From the NCBI GenBank assembly GCA_963824275.1, contig CAWGOT010000010.1:744001-808000 (forward strand): a DNA stretch of 64,000 bases, given 5' to 3'. Both the position numbers and the translations under genes were made by a program. A model generated the notes under the pieces. It was given only the letters and a program-made list of their open reading frames with translations, was not told the origin of the DNA and searched no databases. Positions 51,701-56,209 of the stretch are shown here, in pieces; the first letter of the stretch is position 1, and each line of letters starts with the position of its first letter. Origin of the DNA: JANXQG01 sp963824275 (lineage in GTDB: Bacteria > Planctomycetota > Planctomycetia > Pirellulales > Thermoguttaceae).

Positions 51701-53830
51701 GCAGGGTGCCGCTGCCCAGCTTCAGGAGACCGAGCGACCCGTTGGGGCTATCGGTAAGATTGGGGAAGACCAAGGGCGAGGTGTCGACAATATTCAGACC
51801 GAGGCTCGCGCTGGCGGCGAAATTGACGTTGCTCAGGATGGAACCCGTGATGGCCGCAGGCCGAACTCGCCGGTAGCGGCGTTGGTCCCGGCCGTGACCC
51901 CGAACGTGCCGCCGTTGGCCACGGAGATCGTGCCCGGGTTCTGCCAGGCGGAGGGCAAAACGCCCGTGTTGTTGAGGAACAGCGCCCCGCCCGTGACGGT
52001 GATGGGGCCGGTGAAGCTGGTGTTGGAATTGGTGAGAAAGAGCGTGCCGCGGGCGTTGCTCAAGCTGCCGGCGCCGCTCAGGGCGCCGGAGTAGGTCGGC
52101 GCTGCTGCCGCTGGCGGCGTTGATATTCAGGCCCGCGGGATTCGTGTCCTGGGCGGTCAACGAGATATTGCCGCTGCCAGTAAGCCCGCCGATGGTGTAG
52201 ATTGCATTGCCGGCGGCGAAGGCCAGGCCGTTGCTGGCCGCATTGTCCGTGAGGACGCCATTTCCCAGGGCGTTGACACTGAGCAACTCGACCGTGCCGG
52301 CATTGTTCGCGGTGATGCCGTTTGGCAGGACGTTGACGTTGGCCAACGCCACCGTGCCGCTGGTGACGGTCGTGGTGCCGGTATCGAGCTTGGTGCCGCT
52401 CAGGACTTCCGTGCCCAGCCCGCTGAAGGTCACGTTGAGCGGGGCGCCGCCCGTGCCCGCGTGGCCGCGGCCGTTGACGTTGATGTCGCCGATAACGCCG
52501 GCGTAGGTATAGGTCTGGCCGGCCGCCGGATTGATGGTGAGGTAGGTGGGGCTGGAGTTATTCTCGGTGCCGATGGCCCGTGGTGTTGTCGCCCGACAGC
52601 CCCGCCAGAGTTTGCACGGAATTACCCCCGTAGTAGGCGAAAACGGCCGAATTGGAGAGCGCGAGGACCGTGGTCTGCGGCAGGATATTCACGGCGGTGC
52701 CGCCGACAACGTGATCGTCGTCGGTAACCGTTGCGTTGTTAATGGTGGTAATGCCCTGGTAATTGTTGTTGCTGGCGTCGAGCACGAGGAGATAGCCGGC
52801 GGTGACGGTGGCGATGGCGGACGTGTTGCTGGCAGGGCCGCCGGTGACGGTCAGTCCGCCGGGTCCGGTGATTTGCCCCGCGATGATCACGCCGCTGGGC
52901 GGGGCATCCGGACTCGTCGGAGCTCGTGGCGGAAATATTGACGGTGCCGCCGTTGGCGCCCAGGGAAATCGTGCGATTGGGGTTGAGCGACCACGTGGAG
53001 GTATAGGTCAGCGGCGCGGCGAAGCTCAGTACCCCGCCGTTGAGGGTGACGTTGGTGGCGGGGGCTGCGGGCGCGGTTCCCGCGCGCTGTCGCCCGAGAT
53101 CGAAAGCGTGCCCCCGCTGATCGTCGTGCCGCCGCTGTAGGTGTTTACGCCCGAAAGGGTCAGCAGGCTGGGGCCGTTCATGGCCAACGAAAGAACACCC
53201 GAACCATTTTGCAATTTGCCGCCGAAGACGCTCGGGGCTAGGATTGACCGTCAAGGTAACGGGGCCTGCAACGCTGCTGGTGATCGTGCCGGCCACGCCG
53301 TTGAGGTTCGTGACGGACTGGCTGTTGCCGCCCAGATCGAGCGTTCCCGCGTTGACCGTCAAGGCGCCTGCGCCGAGGCTCGCGCCGCTGCCCAGTTGCA
53401 GACGCGCCGGGCCTTCAATGTAGGTGCCGCCGGTATAAGTGTTGACGTTGTTGAGGACCACCGTGCCGGTGCCGTTGAGGGTGAGCGAACCCGCACCGCC
53501 GATCGTTCCGCCCGAAAAGCTGTAGGAATAGGGGTTGACCGTGCTGTTAAAGGTGATGCTATACGGATTAACCGTCGTGCTGGCGTCGATCACGATGTTC
53601 GTGGTGGCCGGGTTCGACGTATCGTCAAAGGTCACGGTAGCCCCGTCCGTGTAGGGAACCTGCGTGCCGGTCTGGCTCCAGTTCAGGCTGCCGTCGATCA
53701 GGCTCCAGGTATTGTCCTGGGAACCGGTCCAGAGGAGGGCCGGGCTCTGTGCGACTGCGGGCGGCAGGGCCGCAAGCGAAACCAGCCAAGCAAGGCCCAA
53801 AACCACGAAACAGGAATTTCTACGACTCAT
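35751..53830 (-). CDS. Giant PEP-CTERM protein with autotransporter-type beta-strand repeats (composite of frameshifted parts)
   Basis: Eighteen kilobases of one continuous coding signal, about 6,020 codons. It starts with GGAGGGTGCA before the ATG at 53830 and a signal peptide (CFVVLGLAWLVSLAALPPAV), and ends with a PEP-CTERM tail (VPEPGALMLLLAALG, RRFSRRSK) at 35751-35850. Almost all of it is the PATR/autotransporter-associated beta-strand motif (G-G-LTLSGxNTYSGGTTVxxGTLQLGN style), dozens of copies, predicted to form a very long beta-helix outside the cell. Apparent shifts occur near 53235, 53080, 52915, 52570, 52100, 51860, 51565, 45420, 44245, 42815, 42030, 41165, 40400, 37400, 37220 and 36820. 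WxG-type segment starts recur three times, and one LamG-like domain is inserted. Probably a surface adhesin or matrix fibre sorted by exosortase. Confidence 0.8.
36740..37216 (-). CDS. Giant protein, PATR part
   Basis: GGTNTYSGMTMVSGGTLQLG, LDLNGNTVSVSRLSGSG and GVNTYSFPTTINAGVLRAGA. The frame changes near 36820. Confidence 0.65.
   Translation of the reverse strand: MLTLGGTNTYSGMTMVSGGTLQLGTSDPNALPGGTLSVRDGVLDLNGNTVSVSRLSGSGATGIITNSAGSQATLTTTQTGSSNFGGSLRDGNGGLSLTLNGSGMLTLTGVNTYSFPTTINAGVLRAGAADAFAPIPTFTSRAARSTPATRRSRSTRSA
37233..40394 (-). CDS. Giant protein, PATR part with LamG-like insert
   Basis: 1,053 residues. PATR units (SSNYTGGTTINGGTLQMANS, SNTYNGGTTIAGGILRLSP) flank a LamG/concanavalin-like domain of about 215 residues (38360-39015). 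The last 40 residues, Arg-rich, are out of frame; the true frame resumes as repeat sequence near 37400 and again near 37220. Confidence 0.8.
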   Translation of the reverse strand: MEGSGVDDVLGYNTGAVTLNIQSGGQFVELGANHTSLTTLNMTGGTIGSTGPGNGSGNIAVNGVLNFTSDAAGNPALVSATVITLNGGSFNVTRGAANPPLDMIVTSSIENLGASTLVKNGNGVMQLAGSSNYTGGTTINGGTLQMANSAALGAVTGGLTVNSVLDINGFSPSAGGLSGSGLVTDVAGSGADTVTLGNAAGGNYTFTGGITNGSGTVSVVMAAGSGFQRFSGTDTYTGPTSINGGVLSMNSTGAISPSSSIVFGGGALRWSGVNTDVSGQIAPINNPGGAIFYINNQNVTFANSLSGSGGITLGTFVGSQGTDSPGILTLAAANPNLTGPTTVNGGTLAIADAAGNALSQSSGVIVNNSGNLGLNVSAGSIGSLAGAGLVNLNNGVLTVGGNNVSTTFTGILTSAAGSPTSGFIKTGTGTMTVTGSNTYNGGTTIAGGILRLSPVAVASVTPGSALYLNAASLIGLANGAAVTSVPDLSGNGLTATSGSGTVTYQAAGLDGAPTLVFNGASSLKDILSASSSTGTVFVVMQTSNTNALGTFVGSSAAGGLQFRVSTGAQLTMNSQNTTDIADTTGSPVTANPQVVALTYHQGTGGSVQFYVNGATVATTDKSATSTFTAGLTTSIGARGDGAEFLTGDISAIVAYNTVLTAAQIAATNTALQNEFYGGSSGGSTYSALPSTTPVNITASGAILDLNNSNQTIGSLKGVAGSLVALGSGALTVGTDGTNTAFAGSISDAGGASSNAGGSLTKVGGGMLTLQGSDSYSGGTQVTGGTLQLGNANALGTGAVAANGGVLDLAGQSVTVPSFSGASGTVTTSVAQGVTLTVAQSGTTFFGGTLQDGAGTLALVFNGANGGLLNLSGANTYSGGTHVVAGVLQLGSNTAMNNAGALTINNGGLLDLAGNNAGVGALNGSGTVDNVAGQQQSILTLGNGNNGGSFSGTIQNSSPNGNLALVMTGSGTQYLSGVSTYTGGTTLASGVLNFSTSALAPATSRSPAARCNTAQTTRRTCRVRSSTARPPLPSIPTARPSHTPATWPAATAAA
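38360..39015 (-). other. LamG/concanavalin-like domain inside the giant protein
   Basis: Not a repeat unit. GSALYLNAASLIGLANGAAV opens the domain. The features are VPDLSGNGLTATSGSGTV, GAPTLVFNGASSL, a VVALTYHQGTGGSVQFYVNG core, IGARGDGAEFLTGDISAIVA and LTAAQIAATNTALQNEFYGG. The order matches LamG-3-type jellyroll domains, which often bind carbohydrate. Confidence 0.65.
40343..41152 (-). CDS. Giant protein, PATR part
   Basis: GNGVLTLGGTGGATTYATIP, SAGYAGTITINPAGVTSLVG and HANTFTGGTIVSAGSMDLTV units. The frame changes near 40400 in a G/C-rich stretch. Confidence 0.7.
   Translation of the reverse strand: MSISGNGVLTLGGTGGATTYATIPNNMTINGGTIFSQDSYQTLSGTVTIGAGGLKVYTQWAGKDLAFAQLAGSGALTIDTAPINQSAPAGIVHVSGSAGYAGTITINPAGVTSLVGTSGLGNGGELEVDSAAALTDAAVVMNSTRVILFGPSAVNPVFGSLSGSGGFALNTTTAGVSAGTLTVGGLNTNTTYSGALSGSGALLKVGTGLLTLSHANTFTGGTIVSAGSMDLTVGGGTGTLGPGTTVTVQGAQRWRAAASMMSLATTPAP
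41125..42021 (-). CDS. Giant protein, PATR part
   Basis: Carries GLPGLLPYLSSGTNSTGTLV, a longer beta-rich linker, then NNTYSGTTVVSYGTLQVGNG and ANSYSGGTSITGGTLQLGLF. The frame changes near 41165. Confidence 0.7.
   Translation of the reverse strand: MGLYQASGLPGLLPYLSSGTNSTGTLVVTPPTSADAVNLGTYSLNYLSLGALDGETYTGVLTPSGTNYRLGGGGGTLTFAPSLTGSMGLVVNGPPTGGEVILTSGNNTYSGTTVVSYGTLQVGNGLTTNGSLPNTAVTDSGALVFANPSTMTFGGAIGGNGKMTKTGSGILTLTAGESYSGPTLISAGTLQLGNGSGLNAASTITDNGALAFNKSSGTLVQGVNLSTAAITGSGSVIVQSGNVTFANVANSYSGGTSITGGTLQLGLFDGSGNGSNGPTLENQGAWVPDRCRSAATAC
41937..42818 (-). CDS. Giant protein, PATR part
   Basis: Repeats such as NNYSGTTTISAGVLVAAAAG, NATYAGATTINGGYLTVGAT and VNTYYGSTTVTAGALLYGS. The frame changes near 42030, after which the coding pattern continues in the next part. 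Confidence 0.7.
   Translation of the reverse strand: MAQNNYSGTTTISAGVLVAAAAGALGNGTAIQVGDIYTGSTPAQLFISGGNTFSQNITVNAANATLGSADDSNSAFGGTVTLNSSLTIVSQSVSPGNALTFSGNIVHGSGTNSVTLTGPGNVVFLGNATYAGATTINGGYLTVGATGSLPSTTTLNINNASTVELDNTAQTLAGLNGSVGSTLNLFNESGTTLTVGAGSFAGSINDGGNAASLVKNTTGILYLTGPGVNTYYGSTTVTAGALLYGSVSNVSSVAGSNSISVGTSAPWACIRRAACPACCRTSAAARTPPARWS
42568..44232 (-). CDS. Giant protein, PATR part
   Basis: Repeats such as IETYSGPTTVSAGTLVLGNG, LAGQNTYSGPTTVSGGTLSL and TGNNTYTGGTQVNGGVLVAT, with a longer variant unit (GNIVVNPGATLAVTAGTNAG) seen twice. The frame changes near 42815. Confidence 0.75.
   Translation of the reverse strand: MGSHALTLTNIETYSGPTTVSAGTLVLGNGVTSGAVAGNIVNNSALIFNNLVAQTYSGVISGSGSLLTIGGNYLKLAGQNTYSGPTTVSGGTLSLVGGSLYSNLAWTNSSVVTINQGGVLEVSAWSDADTGTNPSNSGLGHDDFSATNLVLNGGTIRYVGTTTAGGNWDRSFTIGANGATLDASGAVTFQLNATRNANGYGLINNTANGPLTLEGTTNGSLGLIYSGASNLTKNGPGTWTISGTNNTYSGGTTVNAGVLIAANTGALPGYTAGGNIVVNPGATLAVTAGTNAGDFSLTSGGGVDQVLQNATFEGNTYLGIQVNAPENVTYGTPIANTTNGPLGLMKLGTGILSLTGNNTYTGGTQVNGGVLVATSVNTLGLYSGQPAYLAGGQISVNGAGSTLVVQAGGNTGEFQPGDVSSVLTNVTFGTGSVFGIQVVSGETFSYGSSIPDGSSGSAGMGFYKLGAGTLMLGAEQLQRHDDDQCGRAGGRGGRRLGQRHGHPGGRYLHGQHPGAVVHQRRQHLLAEHYRQRGQRHPGKCGRQQFRFRRDRHAQ
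43808..45295 (-). CDS. Giant protein, part with second WTG module
   Basis: Begins with YALMSVAPSDSGTLAALLPN and a second module start VAWTGLNTSSWNAINNF ... GDAVVFSDSAAGFLLNV (about 45000-45120), homologous to the one after the signal peptide. PATR repeats then resume (NTFSGGLTISGGTLQIGN). The frame changes near 44245. Confidence 0.75.
   Translation of the reverse strand: MSVAPSDSGTLAALLPNGTYGQLGYGFSLSQSLPNRANGSLVVNGAELDLVVSGLYSVAWTGLNTSSWNAINNFQQMGGNDQFDKFEPGDAVVFSDSAAGFLLNVNAGNVAPSSMTFQNTLYAYTITGTASIIGNTGLSLTNSGTVIIENTDTFSGLTSIGPGSTLQLGNGTAGPDGQLTNSPISDNGALIYSLTGQQTVANPITGTGTVQLASGGVTLTSTGNTFSGGLTISGGTLQIGNNTGAASDGSLPGQVLDNSLLIFANYAPQTFGGTIGGSGAVTKSGLGQLTMITANSYSGGTTISSGTLVLGNGQPGNDASLSPLGGVNDNAVLAFNYAANETFAGLIGGNGADHIGQPRADLDQYRDLQRSDHGLGRHARAWQRRHQRRGCRQHRQQLRPDLQQLGCPDLQRRHQRQRLALDDRRQLPEARRPEHLQRPNYGQRRHPLARRRQPVLQPGLDQQLGGYDQPGWSARGLGLVGRRHGDQSQQLRLGP
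45334..51507 (-). CDS. Giant protein, long intact central part
   Basis: 2,057 residues without a break, the longest uninterrupted part. It is a regular succession of PATR units (GGNETLSGSANYTNTTVSGG, GVEELSGISTYTGATTISGG, GSGLMVLGSAQTFIGGMTIN) rich in Gly, Ser, Thr and Asn, with almost no Cys and few Lys. It continues upstream into the 51528-52433 part and, after a shift near 45420, downstream into 43808-45295. Confidence 0.85.
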   Translation of the reverse strand: MTLSFGSNGVSNLFSGTISGGSLGSLIKLGGGNETLSGSANYTNTTVSGGTLTLIGAAYSGSSSTANKAYSIAAGSVLSLSLSSLNNADNAANSEPPSSSFTGAGTLNIASGWLRRSTNQGSVVTMSMSGGGLISVAQGAGIQNGGWQNITWTSNLASLSLSGTLDLWDGNQVNVDALSGSGVVTSNPGSGGSQTLEIGVNNGSGLFSGTIVNGSRTTALLKTGTGVEELSGISTYTGATTISGGTLELGNALAVQNSPVTDNAGLVFATGNTTYTLGGLTGSGNIALTGLDTNPLGLNVNGASGSVSTYSGVLSGAGSLNVAGVVLVLSNSASNYTGGTTLSNSGGLILGSTALSVLGPSGTIAVPAGATFGVTAGTAAGEFSVPQIATVLSTSGVFAPGAILGLNVVDPSPFAYTNALTGNLGLLKLGGGTLVLNQANTYSGPTTISAGEIVYSTTASLSPTSVITDNVSNGMGFGLASTYTITNSQLIGTGNVSLTSTGGSPVYLKFVNSTTSSPFSGALTGGGGVIISSGTELFTGASTFTGTASSIASGAGLQLGGGASLSGGTITNNGTLAIATNNASVKISDLIAGGGSLAVSAGSVSMTADNTFTGNVLITGGTLNAPSGDNGNATPLGENSGSRTITVNKGGVLYLTTNNVFYGGGQTAGGLPTIVINGGDVFSTRYNAIGNVNLSGGTLDQNATDGTAAANSSYQGYEILGTITVSGSAPSYIANSNGNGAGDHLLAAGTTFNVGQTNSGGPDLIVTAPLVNESGDYGGIGTASALNKTGLGWMVLSGGSNTYTGATTISGGTLEVGNNNSVTAFKTSGVTLSNSAVLAFYSTSALSESGAITGVGSLRQIGAGTVTLTNSANTFTGGTIISNGEISVTPTAIPATGTAISIGTGPITINGGGTLLWNPGSTGLPYTLADTMTLNGGTFVGNDGNSILNGAINVTAASTVASSYTGKNVYLNGVLSGSSPLSFLNADGTQASTTYITNNANTYNGILSALGTSGSNFQLVIAGSTALQYATVNVVGTSPNSNGAQNGGGTLIFATTSTTALSGGYGIGTALGSGTLGGLEGNGSFSLSDANGNGSTALTVGGNNISTTYSGVISGSGSLTKVGSGLMVLGSAQTFIGGMTINGGTVQLNAGSSFPANTLVTVNAGTTLLGNAQDDLYNTGCNLVIKDGTFYQLSAANRSSLNLVTMTGGTITSGATSPDAAGNICINGTVNATSDAAGNPALINATLVGLNAGAGGSIFNVTRGPGAVDLLITSPIIDTTFNPTTPLIKSGSGILELTGSNTYVGGTTVQAGVLQLGSTAATLGAATGALAMSGGTLDLNGHSVGVGVLSGGGTINDVAGGGAVTLTLGNGGGSGTFTGTIQNTSGTISLVKNGVGTEVVTGANNYGGTTTVSGGTLQFSKPAGLYNGTQTSWTAANITAGSLATLAVNVDTSGGFSPTQAGTLFANLTGSSSGLLAGSSFGIDTTNATGAQSFTQSLQDSAAGSVGFTKLGPGVLRLTNASNNYSGPTIVLNGELDLGGANTNAPAGRVTVSSAASGGQSILSLLNANALGTSSNDNYLAPVSLNSTGGAGPIGYGAILQIGATIGLDPNAPTSTSDFSYQVVPAGQTPTAGQISLGSSGNTADVVGFSASAANTATTRTVALYSTSASTTLQTLQFGTYIPGNLVLGSPTSDTMLILANPIDLNSNVVGTNVQFSSIRGSFSAKLPEGEYAGVIGNSGSAAVNVTIGGNGSLLFANSGNSFSAASLQVAGGGLLIGAYDYANNSQTGPLGMGTAALVLGTSATTSGANLSFLTYGPNSKTIGSSPTLSTNRNIVVNALPGGAGGNGMVVLGGYTDDYTAMNGNVTLNGPVTFFAAQSGRVDFTGAISSSGAVAVQIGGTAFTGGTSSNGSSGNGIGLGGLGGNSAGNGTIAFTASNSFSGTTTVATGRLLVNGSLYASSSATSTVTVGNLQATAAATLGGSGIVYGNVNLYNGTTIEGGMAGGPFVLANGLQINNGSGGENVLFQFDSVALRAIRESRSRTAQGCPALAAARKGS
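51528..52433 (-). CDS. Giant protein, second part
   Basis: Beta-strand repeats such as TVTSGTVALANVNVLPNGIT and NGSLGLLKLGSGTLQLDQAS. A stretch around 51860-52098 is carried by another frame (TLFLTNSNTSFTGPITVTGG), showing two closely spaced indels. Confidence 0.65.
   Translation of the reverse strand: MTFSGLGTEVLSGTKLDTGTTTVTSGTVALANVNVLPNGITANNAGTVELLSVNALGNGVLTDNAASNGLAFAAGNAIYTIGGLTGSGNISLTAQDTNPAGLNINAASGSSADLLRRPERRRQLEQRPRHALSHQFQHQLHRPHHRHGRGAVPQQHGRFALRLAEPGHDLRGQRRHVRGHGRDQRRYRRVRPAAITGSILSNVNFAASASLGLNIVDTSPLVFPNLTDSPNGSLGLLKLGSGTLQLDQASISGPTTIAAGVLTTSTTALQNSNLTDNGGLLFDSGTGTPTWPAWPAAAVSP
52739..53830 (-). CDS. Giant protein, N-terminal part
   Basis: Signal peptide, then LLWTGSQDNTWSLIDGSLNW and GATVTFDDTSNPATTNIVID, the usual first module of these proteins, then the first beta-strand repeats (NVNTYTGGTYIEG, ARLQLGSG). 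The frame is disturbed near 53235, 53080 and 52915; matching repeat sequence continues in the other frames across each break. Confidence 0.75.
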   Translation of the reverse strand: MSRRNSCFVVLGLAWLVSLAALPPAVAQSPALLWTGSQDNTWSLIDGSLNWSQTGTQVPYTDGATVTFDDTSNPATTNIVIDASTTVNPYSITFNSTVNPYSYSFSGGTIGGAGSLTLNGTGTVVLNNVNTYTGGTYIEGPARLQLGSGASLGAGALTVNAGTLDLGGNSQSVTNLNGVAGTITSSVAGPVTLTVNPSPERLRRQIAKWFGCSFVGHERPQPADPFGRKHLQRRHDDQRGHAFDLGRQRAGTAPAAPATNVTLNGGVLSFAAPLTYTSTWSLNPNRTISLGANGGTVNISATSSDESGCPAQRRDHRGANHRTRRTDRHRRPCQQHVRHRHRHRRLSPRARRQQQQLPGHYHH

Positions 53831-54305
53831 TGCACCCTCCAAAACACTCCAAAGGACATTTATCAGCGAATAACCCAGAGGTCCGCATGCATTGCCAACC
53901 TACGGAAAAACAGCCCCGTATTGCCAACTCCGGATCACCTTTCCCCGCACGATGCAGGAAGAAGGACCGCGGTTTGTCCCGCTGGGACAGCGGAAATGCC
54001 AAGCTCGGAAAGCATCTCCGTTGCCCCAGACAGGACAAACAACGATCATCCACGCGTTCAAACGGTCGGATCTTTCGGTAACGGTTTTATCAAGAAACGA
54101 ACCCTGAGCCCCTCGTACACGACATCCAGAGAAGAGAAGGAGCCTTGATGACCCCGCCTGAATCTTCACCGGATTGCGTTTCCCAGAACTCCCAAACGCA
54201 ATGGACGCGGCATCCAAAACCGCATTTACTCATTCCAGCACAAAGGCGAAAAAAATGCAAGCGATTTGCGCGGATTTGCCAAAAAAGCTGGTATTACGTA
54301 ACACT
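53831..54305. other. Gene-free stretch upstream of the giant gene
   Basis: About 475 bases, lower in GC than the flanks. It contains GTTGGCAAT twice on the minus strand (near 53890 and 53925) and a small hairpin GTCCC/GGGAC (near 53975-53990). It probably holds the giant gene's promoter and the carboxylesterase 3' end. I found no convincing sigma70 or sigma54 site. Confidence 0.4.
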
Positions 54306-56056
54306 TCAGCCTGGACTCATCAGCCTCCGACCCTCTCCCTCAGGATCATTGCGTACCTCGCAGTGAGTGTCGAAGACCATGGTGGCGCGTTGGGCTGCCG
54401 TGTAGGGTGACCACTTGGGTATTCCGGAGTGGTTGGGATCCCCGTGGTGCGCAAAGCTTACCCAGGCCTGGCTCACCCGCTCGGCCAGCGCCAGGGCATC
54501 AGGCCGGCCGCCGGTGAGGTTGACGCAAAGGTCGCCGTTATTGAACACGAAGGCGATCTCGCAGCTATGGAATGCTCGCGGGCGGCCGTCAAGCATGGGG
54601 GTCTGCCAGGCGAAGAGGTACTGATAGGCCGGTGCTCCGCCCTGGGCCGCCTTGCGCTCCGCCTGGGTGGCAGCGGCCCCCCGGGTCGGCGCAGCGGAGA
54701 TCACGGACCAGAGGTCGAAGGGCTTGGCCTTCGGATACTCGCGCCGGTAGGCATCGATGATGGCGGCGGCCTTCTCCCCGTGATGCTGCTGGACCCGTTT
54801 GCGCAGATCCTCTTCCGTGAGCGCATCCACATCCGGGTTGTCGGACCCATTGACCCCCTCGTTGAGATTAGTGCCTACAAGCAACGGGATGGACGCGGAA
54901 AGCGCCGGGGCCGCCGGATCGAAGGGATGCACGGGAAGCACGTGCCCGTCAAGGGACGGACCCCACGACATCCGCCGCTGTGCCGCGGCACGTTGCTGCG
55001 CCACGCAGAGGCGTTCCACGGGGAGGGTATGCAGTTCTTCGAGTTGACTCTTGGAGAGGTTCAGCTCGGCCAGAAAGGCGGCCGCGAGCCGGGCGGAATC
55101 GTCCGCCGACTGCGCAGAAACGAGCCGCTCTGCACGATGGCCTTGTGGAAGAGGCCTTTCGCGGCGGGCATCGCCATCAGCACGCTAACCTTGCCTCCAC
55201 CTCCGGACTGTCCGAAAACGGTGACGTTTCCGGGATCGCCGCCGAAGGCTGCCGCGTTGTCCCGGACCCACTCCAGCACGGCCACGATATCGAGCATCCC
55301 CACGTTCGCGGAGGAGGCGTACCGCTGGCCGCCCACGCTGGCGAGATCCAGGTAGCCGAAGGCGTTCAGCCGGTGGTTATGCGTGATCACCACCACGTCG
55401 CCGCGGCGGGCCAGGTTCTCGCCGTCGTAGGAAAGAAGATCGTGGCCGGAGCCGGCGGTGAAGCCGCCCCCATGCATCCAGACCATCACCGGCCGCCGAC
55501 CATGGGTAAATGGCGCCTGCGTCCCGGACAGACCGGGAGTCCAGACGTTCAGACGGAGGCAGTCTTCCGCGGAGGCCGTGTGGTTGGCGCCGCGATAGAG
55601 GAGGAAGGCGTCCTCGTCTCCATGCGGCAGGTTGTCGCCGCCGGTACGGACGTTGCTCCCGACGGGGCAGATGGGGCCGTAAGTCAGGGCGCTGCGAATG
55701 CCGCGCCACGGAGCCGGTTTGGCGGGCGGCTGGAAGCGGGATGCGCCGCCGGTGGGAGCGCCGTAGGGGATGCCCTTGAAAGTGTAGACGCCGGCACGGT
55801 CACAGCCCCGCACTTTTCCGGCGGTGGTTTCAACCACCGGGCTGGAGCCGGTCGCGGACACGGTTTCTGCCCGCCCTGCTCCGCTGGACTCGGCGGCCGA
55901 TGCCGGTGGCGGCATCGCAACACCGGCCCCGCAGGCCGACCGCGACCATGGGTACATGGTGCCCGACATGGTGCCCGCCGCTCCCAGCGCCGCCAGTGAC
56001 TTGATCACATCTCGTCGTCCCAGTCGGACATCCCGTTGTCGCCGAATTTCGCTCAT
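54306..56056 (-). CDS. Tat-exported type B carboxylesterase, frameshifted
   Basis: A roughly 580-residue alpha/beta hydrolase of the carboxylesterase type B family. The start at 56056 has GAGGAAAA upstream. A twin-arginine leader (GRRDVIKSLAALGAAGT) precedes ETTAGKVRG, YTFKGIPYGAPTGG, SAEDCLRLNVWTPGL, the oxyanion block VMVWMHGGGFTAGSG and the nucleophile block VTVFGQSGGGGKVSVLM. The C-terminal half (SIPLLVGTNLNEGV, CEIAFVFNN, VSFAHHGDPNH) follows after a shift near 55110. Expected to hydrolyse esters in the periplasm, possibly deacetylating polysaccharide. Paralogue of the esterase at 59560-61159. Confidence 0.85.
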
Positions 56057-56209
56057 GGTTTTCCTCGTTTCACTACCCCATCGTCGTGCGGGATTCCAAA
56101 CTCTCCGACGGTCCGATGGGAAATTGCAAGAACTGTTACAAACTTTGCTTTCCGATAGTACCACTGATAACTGGATGCAACTCGAGCCACGGTCCATGGA
56201 TAAACCGGG

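Noticed and set aside
37000..53000. Possible CRISPR or satellite array
   Set aside because: The repeats are degenerate protein-coding units of varied length without identical repeats and unique spacers.
36000..53500. Many plus-strand open frames opposite the giant gene
   Set aside because: Their composition mirrors the repeats on the minus strand, they lack ribosome sites, and they look like shadows of Gly/Thr/Asn-rich codons.
35751..53830. Programmed frameshifting in the giant gene
   Set aside because: The breaks have no shared slippery sequence and similar indels occur in unrelated housekeeping-type genes here.
53831..54120. Sigma54-type (GG-N10-GC) promoter for the giant PEP-CTERM gene
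   Set aside because: The TTGGCAATACGGGGCTG match has GG-GC spacing one base short and no other support.
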